A stretch of 9,942 bases of DNA, taken from positions 1-9,942 of the forward strand of contig CAZNTZ010000023.1 in the NCBI GenBank assembly GCA_964576135.1, given 5' to 3'. This DNA is from CAZNTZ01 sp964576135. GTDB taxonomy: Bacteria; Pseudomonadota; Alphaproteobacteria; Rs-D84. Below, piece after piece: positions 6,925 through 9,942 of the stretch. Made by a program: the position numbers and the translations under genes. The notes below the pieces were generated by a model, which was given only the letters and a program-made list of their open reading frames with translations, did not search any database and was not told the origin of the DNA. Positions within the stretch are counted from its first letter, which is position 1, and every line of letters starts with the position of its first letter.

Positions 6925-7617
6925 TTATTTAATAATTCTTTCGCGCGCATATCTGATTGTGATTTTTGGTAAACGTGCTGAATTTATTTCAAGGTATTCT
7001 TCGGTCCTAGCAGGAATTTTTTTCCATGCTTCGCGCAGCATCCACCCCATTGCTTTGTGTAATAAATGAGCATGTGGATTATTTGTTGAATTAGGATTTC
7101 TCAGTATATTTTCAACCATTTCAAAAACAATTTCTGGGCACCCATTTTTAATAAAGTACCAACAAGATACCATCGCTATGCGATTTTCCCAAAAATTAGA
7201 ACCTTTTGCCAGTATGTTCATAATTGATAAATCGCCCGAATCCATACTATATTTTCCAATTATTGGACCCGCCGACACATCCACTAAATCCCAATTATTT
7301 ATTTTACCAGATTCAGCAGCACTTAAATAAAGATTCAAAACATCATTTGAAACATGTTTCTTAGACATATTGATCATTGAAAGTAATGCAAAAAATCTTG
7401 CTTCGTGAAGTTCATTCCAAAGCAATTTCTCTGAATCTTGCAAAGATATTTCATTTTTATATTTTTTTGCAAAATCGCGCAATACGGGTACCGGGATCCC
7501 GCAAACTAAATCATTTTCCCCGTATCCACCAGAACAAACATTCAGCATCTTCATAGAAAACGCTTTGTTTCCACCATGTTTATAAATTTCTGCAATAATT
7601 TTATTTGTTATTTTCAT
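6925..7617 (-). CDS. AlkD-like DNA alkylation repair protein (HEAT-like repeat glycosylase)
   Basis: DNA_alkylation family protein (AlkC/AlkD type). These are cytoplasmic base-excision enzymes made of HEAT-like helical repeats that remove N3- and N7-alkylated purines without flipping the base. The 230-residue length is normal for the family. Visible hallmarks: GIPVPVLRDFAKKY (40-53), NWDLVD at 108-113, ENRIAMVSCWYFI (144-156), HKAMGWMLREAWKK (187-200) and IRYARERI (221-228). Trp109, Asp113, Arg146 and Trp192 correspond to the Trp-x3-Asp, Arg and second Trp of the Bacillus cereus AlkD active cleft, so activity is likely retained. Its ATG lies 17 nt inside the preceding lipoprotein gene, with no clear ribosome binding site, which points to translational coupling. 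Nothing suggests truncation. AlkD as opposed to a related paralogue cannot be settled by eye, so no symbol is given. Confidence 0.9.
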   Translation of the reverse strand: MKITNKIIAEIYKHGGNKAFSMKMLNVCSGGYGENDLVCGIPVPVLRDFAKKYKNEISLQDSEKLLWNELHEARFFALLSMINMSKKHVSNDVLNLYLSAAESGKINNWDLVDVSAGPIIGKYSMDSGDLSIMNILAKGSNFWENRIAMVSCWYFIKNGCPEIVFEMVENILRNPNSTNNPHAHLLHKAMGWMLREAWKKIPARTEEYLEINSARLPKITIRYARERIIK

Positions 7618-8338
7618 TTATTTTAAAAAAAGCGACACCAAGATTGGTCGCCGATTTTGAACGTTCAATTATATATTTATCAAAATCAACATCTATTACT
7701 CTCCCCGATTCAATCGAAGCATGACGTAATTTCCCATTTGGGAGCAAAAAACCTATATGATTTACACCAATATCACTTCCTATTTGTTTCGCCAATTTTG
7801 GATTATTTACAATAAACGCTATAACCAGAGGCGAATCATTGTTTATATGAGTTTCTAATAATTCTTTATAAGGAACATATTTAATATTTGCATAATTTTT
7901 TGAAAATTTCGCTTTGATTTTGTGTGTTTTAAGCATCCATGATTGCTTATCGACAATAATATGACGAACACGTGTTTTTGCTATTTTATCGCTTATGTTT
8001 TCTAATATATCAGGATTATTATTTAACCAATCCGTTTCAAAAAAATGATTACGCGATACAAAATCAACTTTGCCATTATTATACCGCATTTTGGTCAATT
8101 TTTCCAAATCACCACCAGACAGAGCGGTTTCAAAAAAAGTCACACAATCAAACCCATCAGTCCTAATCAATGGATCTGAATCCAGATTACTACCTTGACC
8201 CTCACCCAGTGGATTTTCGATATATTTTGCACCTATATAATTCTGCCCCAGGTATTTTTTTGGGATTGGTTTATCACCGCGCTCGTCACAGGCGGTAAAA
8301 ACAAAGCAACATAATATAATTATTATTCTTTTTAACAT
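7601..8338 (-). CDS. DUF1460 lipoprotein, NlpC/P60-like putative peptidoglycan amidase/peptidase
   Basis: A 245-residue protein of the DUF1460 family, which has a papain/NlpC-P60-like fold and is linked to cleavage of peptidoglycan. The N-terminus is a lipoprotein signal: Lys3-Arg4, a hydrophobic run, then FTAC with Cys17 as the lipidated residue. Family motifs in order: YLGQNYIGAKY (29-39), GFDCVTFFE (62-70) with probable nucleophile Cys65, MRYNNGKVDFVSRNHFF (84-100), GVNHIGFL (191-198) with probable catalytic His194, and LRHAS (204-208). The length fits the family. It should sit on the periplasmic side of a membrane and trim or recycle wall peptides, in keeping with the nearby PBP1A. The ATG is just 11 nt after a TATAAT box and has no clear Shine-Dalgarno sequence. 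It is the first gene of an operon with the AlkD-like gene, overlapping it by 17 nt. The specific bond cleaved is not known from the sequence. Confidence 0.88.
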   Translation of the reverse strand: MLKRIIIILCCFVFTACDERGDKPIPKKYLGQNYIGAKYIENPLGEGQGSNLDSDPLIRTDGFDCVTFFETALSGGDLEKLTKMRYNNGKVDFVSRNHFFETDWLNNNPDILENISDKIAKTRVRHIIVDKQSWMLKTHKIKAKFSKNYANIKYVPYKELLETHINNDSPLVIAFIVNNPKLAKQIGSDIGVNHIGFLLPNGKLRHASIESGRVIDVDFDKYIIERSKSATNLGVAFFKINENNK

Positions 8339-8349
8339 AGGTTTATTTA

Positions 8350-8377
8350 ATTATAACATAAAAGACATATATGAGAA
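8350..8377 (-). promoter_or_regulatory. Promoter of the DUF1460-alkD operon
   Basis: On the minus strand TTCTCA (8372-8377; four of six consensus bases), a 16-bp spacer and a perfect TATAAT (8350-8355). The -10 box lies 11 nt before the ATG at 8338, so the leader would be about five bases and could not hold a ribosome binding site. Confidence 0.5.
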
Positions 8378-8444
8378 AACGAGGATATTAGAAATATAAT
8401 ATAAAAATATTCAGATAAAAAATTAAAAAGGATCGAAAATATGT

Positions 8445-8645
8445 TTATTTTTTTGAAATCTTAATAGATTTTGGGTATTTGTATTTTTCTGTAATTGTTC
8501 CGTCCGGTAATTCATAAACAACCTTACCATTCATTGAATATGGGTTGGCAATACCGGCTTTATGGGCCAACACGCGTGCACGACGCGCACCACGATTAGC
8601 AAGGCGTAAAATCTTTTCTGATAATTCGTAATTCTTCTTATTCAT
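8445..8645 (-). CDS. Small basic protein, putative partner (antitoxin-like) of the zeta-type kinase
   Basis: A 66-residue basic protein. The first half is a predicted helix rich in Arg and Ala (LANRGARRARVLAHKAGI, 16-33); the second half has the pattern NGKVVYELPDGTI (39-51). From memory, small proteins with an Ala-rich helix followed by a G-K-[IV] strand and P-D-G-T motif are common next to COG4185/zeta-type ATPases, where they may be the antitoxin; I have not been able to search this. Its ATG overlaps the stop of the kinase gene by 8 nt, so the two are translationally coupled. There is no clear ribosome binding site of its own, and I see no hairpin terminator after it. If the kinase is dead, this gene may be a relic or still act on another copy elsewhere. 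Alternative: an unrelated small basic protein. Confidence 0.65.
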   Translation of the reverse strand: MNKKNYELSEKILRLANRGARRARVLAHKAGIANPYSMNGKVVYELPDGTITEKYKYPKSIKISKK

Positions 8646-9105
8646 TTTTCATCGCTTTGAATTTTTTATATATTTTTCTGTCAACTACTTCTTCAATTCC
8701 GTGCGCACCACGCGCTATTAATTTATAGGTATTATTTCCATTGTAATATAATTCCCATTGGTCTGCAATTTTTTTTATATCCCAAAATTTTCCGAAACTA
8801 CGTGATGCTCGACGACGAACATATTCTTCGGGAATGTCATGCCCACCTAATAATACGCGCTTTTTTATACGCGCCAAATTTAATTCAATTGAGTCTAAAA
8901 ATACATAAATTAAAACTATCTTGTACTTTTTTGCCCGAAAACGATCAATGACTCGAATATGATAATTTCCGGAAATTGTTGACTCCATCGCAACAGATTT
9001 ACCATCATTCAAAGAATCGGCAATTTTTTCCATCAATATTTTGCCGGCTTCGATTCCCAATTTATCACCAATTTTGGCGGCAACTTCATCGGCATTCAAA
9101 AACAC
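8638..9105 (-). pseudogene. Zeta-toxin-like P-loop kinase (COG4185 type) lacking the Walker A N-terminus
   Basis: Full-length relatives are about 190-200 residues and begin with a Walker A loop (G-P-N-G-x-G-K-[ST]) some 20-30 residues before an N-A-D-E motif; zeta toxins phosphorylate UDP-GlcNAc, other members are less well known. Here 155 residues remain, starting almost at NADEVA (4-9). Retained: MESTISG (40-46, the usual E-T-T/S-x-S-G substrate motif), the central IYVFLDS strand (66-72), LGGHDIPEEYVRRR (86-99), and DQWELYYN (115-122). No P-loop is encoded: upstream in the same frame is a stop at 9130-9132 and only nine codons, unrelated to a Walker A. The only start is GTG at 9103-9105, overlapping the TAG of the truncated acetyltransferase by one base. 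Without Walker A it should not bind ATP, so I call it a remnant; a misassembly at 9105 is the main alternative. The antitoxin-like gene follows with an 8-nt overlap. Confidence 0.75.
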
Positions 9106-9467
9106 TATATATACTTGGCACCATTTGTTTTAGCATACTCAGAATATGCAGCAAGCAATGATTGCCCTACTCCTTGGCGTTGGCAATTTTTATCTACGTA
9201 TAACCATCCTAAATTTATTGCCTTTTGTCCGTAAAGATGTTTTGGAATATCAAAATAATTTGGCAAAATTTCAATAATACCTGCTATAAATCCAACTATA
9301 CCTATTGTTCTCTTTTGAAAAACAAATAAATCTAACTCTTTGTCAAAAACCATTTTCTTAAATTCTTGGAATGTTGAAAAATCCATATTTTTAGCATTAT
9401 TTTCAGCAGCAATTTTCAAAATGCTGTATTCCGTTTCAGCAGATAATTTATAAATTTGTTTTATCAT
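9105..9467 (-). pseudogene. GNAT-family N-acetyltransferase, C-terminally truncated
   Basis: GNAT enzymes move an acetyl group from acetyl-CoA to an amine; the substrate here is unknown. The 120 residues cover the N-terminal half: LFVFQKRTIGIVGFIAG (47-63) for strands 2-3, INLGWLYVDKNCQRQGVGQSLL (84-105) for strand 4 and motif A with the acetyl-CoA pyrophosphate loop Q-R-Q-G-V-G, and the following helix (AAYSEYAKTNGAKYI). It stops at TAG (9105-9107), just where strand 5 should begin. Relatives usually continue about 30-50 residues with the N/A-x-x-F-Y-x-x-x-G-F segment, which is absent, so the protein is probably inactive. The zeta-kinase homology begins exactly where this one ends. The ATG at 9467 has only a weak ribosome binding site (AACGAA) and a possible promoter at 9487-9515. 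Confidence 0.75.
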
Positions 9468-9486
9468 TTCGTTGTTTGATAAATTG

Positions 9487-9515
9487 ATTATAAAACAAAG
9501 TTTTATAAATGCAAA
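9487..9515 (-). promoter_or_regulatory. Possible promoter of the GNAT-kinase-small protein unit
   Basis: On the minus strand a perfect TATAAT (9487-9492) with TTTGCA (9510-9515, four of six) 17 bp upstream. The -35 coincides with the T tail of the rRNA operon terminator, so the next transcription unit would begin right where the rRNA operon stops. Confidence 0.4.
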
Positions 9516-9538
9516 AAATCCCGCACATGGCGGGATTT
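9513..9538 (-). terminator. Rho-independent terminator of the rRNA operon
   Basis: On the minus strand AAATCCCGC, a 5-nt loop (CATGT) and GCGGGATTT form a perfect 9-bp stem (9516-9538), followed by further T residues (six T in a row, 9513-9518, counting the stem end). It lies about 43 nt after the 3' end of 5S rRNA. Confidence 0.9.
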
Positions 9539-9571
9539 AATTATTTTAGATTGGTCCGTTTTTATATTTAA

Positions 9572-9705
9572 CGAATTTTGTTCTGGCGACGTCCTACTCT
9601 TCCGTGGCTTAAGCCAAAGTACCATTGGCGATACATCGTTTCCCTGTCTGGTTCGGGATGGAACAGAGGGTGGCTGATGCTCAATAATCACCAGAACAAA
9701 ATTCG
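9572..9705 (-). repeat. 15-bp perfect inverted repeat extending 5S helix I (arms 9572-9586 and 9691-9705)
   Basis: CGAATTTTGTTCTGG and its exact complement flank the 5S sequence. The inner part is helix I of mature 5S; the outer AT-rich 9 bp or so extend the stem into both flanks. It probably folds in the precursor as a processing stem for a double-strand-specific RNase such as RNase III. Confidence 0.8.
9582..9696 (-). rRNA. rrf: 5S ribosomal RNA
   Basis: Reading the minus strand, the roughly 115-nt segment has conserved 5S features: terminal helix TTCTGG/CCAGAA, loop C-type CCATCCCGAAC, GGCTTAAGCC in helix IV, and AGTAGGACGTCGCCAG at the 3' end. It lies about 100 nt downstream of 23S rRNA in the same operon. 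Exact ends are set by helix I and may be off by one or two bases. Confidence 0.95.
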
Positions 9706-9770
9706 CTGACATCGTAAAATCTCTAAATAATCTTAAGAATCTTTATTAAAATCCACTCTTCAAGCATACC

Positions 9771-9790
9771 GTCTGACTGAAAGTCAAACG
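9771..9790 (-). other. Hairpin in the 23S-5S spacer
   Basis: On the minus strand GTTTGACT and AGTCAGAC pair over 8 bp (one G-U) around a 4-nt TTTC loop, just downstream of the 23S 3' end. It is followed by an AT-rich linker with no T run, so processing or spacing is likelier than termination. The rest of the spacer (9706-9770) holds no tRNA or other structure that I can see. Confidence 0.6.
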
Positions 9791-9798
9791 ATAAAGAT

Positions 9799-9942
9799 AA
9801 AAAGTCAATCATTCTATTAGTATTGCTGCGCTGAACCCCTCGCAGGGCTTACACGTGCAACCTATCAACGTTGTAGTCTACAACAGAATTAATGGGGATA
9901 TCTTATCTTGCGACCAGCTTCCCGCTTAGATGCATTCAGCGG
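9799..9942 (-). rRNA. rrl: 23S ribosomal RNA, 3' end (partial)
   Basis: The last 144 nt or so of 23S rRNA on the minus strand, cut by the window edge. Recognisable blocks are CCGCTGAATGCATCTAAGCGG (broken by one change from the usual CTGAAAGCATCTAAGCGG), AAGATAAGATATCCCC, CAACGTTGATAGGTTG, GTGTAAGC and ATACTAATAGA. The 3' end near 9799 is placed by comparison with the usual ending and is approximate. Confidence 0.93.

Noticed and set aside
8425..8466. Possible plus-strand small gene: AAAAAGGATCG followed by ATG at 8441
   Set aside because: The frame encodes seven residues before TAA and lies over the 3' end of the small minus-strand gene.
9503..9712. 69-residue minus-strand frame over the 5S region
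   Set aside because: It reads through 5S rRNA and the terminator, so it is non-coding.
9698..9798. tRNA in the 23S-5S spacer
   Set aside because: There is no cloverleaf, T-loop GTTCRA or CCA-like end on either strand.
1..9942. Reassigned UGA codon (recoding)
   Set aside because: No TGA is used as a stop in the readable genes, but none occurs in frame and Trp is encoded by TGG, so AT bias explains it.
1..9942. CRISPR array, insertion sequence or prophage
   Set aside because: There are no regularly spaced repeats, transposase, integrase or terminal inverted repeats; the damage at 9105 has no mobile-element signature.

Overview
This is an AT-rich, gene-dense stretch of a bacterial chromosome. 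Eight of the nine readable stop codons are TAA, one is TAG and none is TGA; Trp is encoded by TGG. The ends of the 23S and 5S rRNAs look alphaproteobacterial, and the bifunctional penicillin-binding protein and the lipoprotein signal show a Gram-negative-type envelope. My guess is an uncultured, probably host-associated (gut-type) alphaproteobacterium assembled from a metagenome; a 10-N scaffold gap fits this. The lineage is inferred from general resemblance, not from a search.

Layout, left to right. (1) 1-1929, minus: a PBP1A-type peptidoglycan synthase, cut by the window edge. (2) 1994-4228, minus: a 744-residue exported protein with 30 cysteines, seven C-x6-C motifs and an assembly gap. 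(3) 4342-5115, plus: a single-pass, membrane-anchored protein of unknown function, expressed divergently from (2) and ending in a bidirectional terminator. (4) 5154-6775, minus: two adjacent, related, unrecognised helical cytoplasmic proteins behind a clear sigma70-type promoter. (5) 6925-8338, minus: a two-gene operon of a DUF1460 (NlpC/P60-like) lipoprotein and an AlkD-like DNA glycosylase, overlapping by 17 nt. (6) 8445-9467, minus: a GNAT acetyltransferase lacking its C-terminus, abutting a zeta-toxin-like kinase lacking its Walker A N-terminus, followed by a small overlapping partner gene. (7) 9513-9942, minus: the end of an rRNA operon (23S, 5S, terminator).

How the genes may work together. 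The PBP and the DUF1460 lipoprotein act on the cell wall, and the Cys-rich protein and membrane-anchored protein flank a shared divergent promoter region, so much of the window concerns the envelope. The GNAT/kinase junction looks like a deletion that fused a toxin-antitoxin-like locus to a neighbouring gene, or else a misassembly. The most unusual items are that junction, the C-x6-C protein, the tandem paralogue pair, and several promoters whose -10 box sits almost on the start codon.
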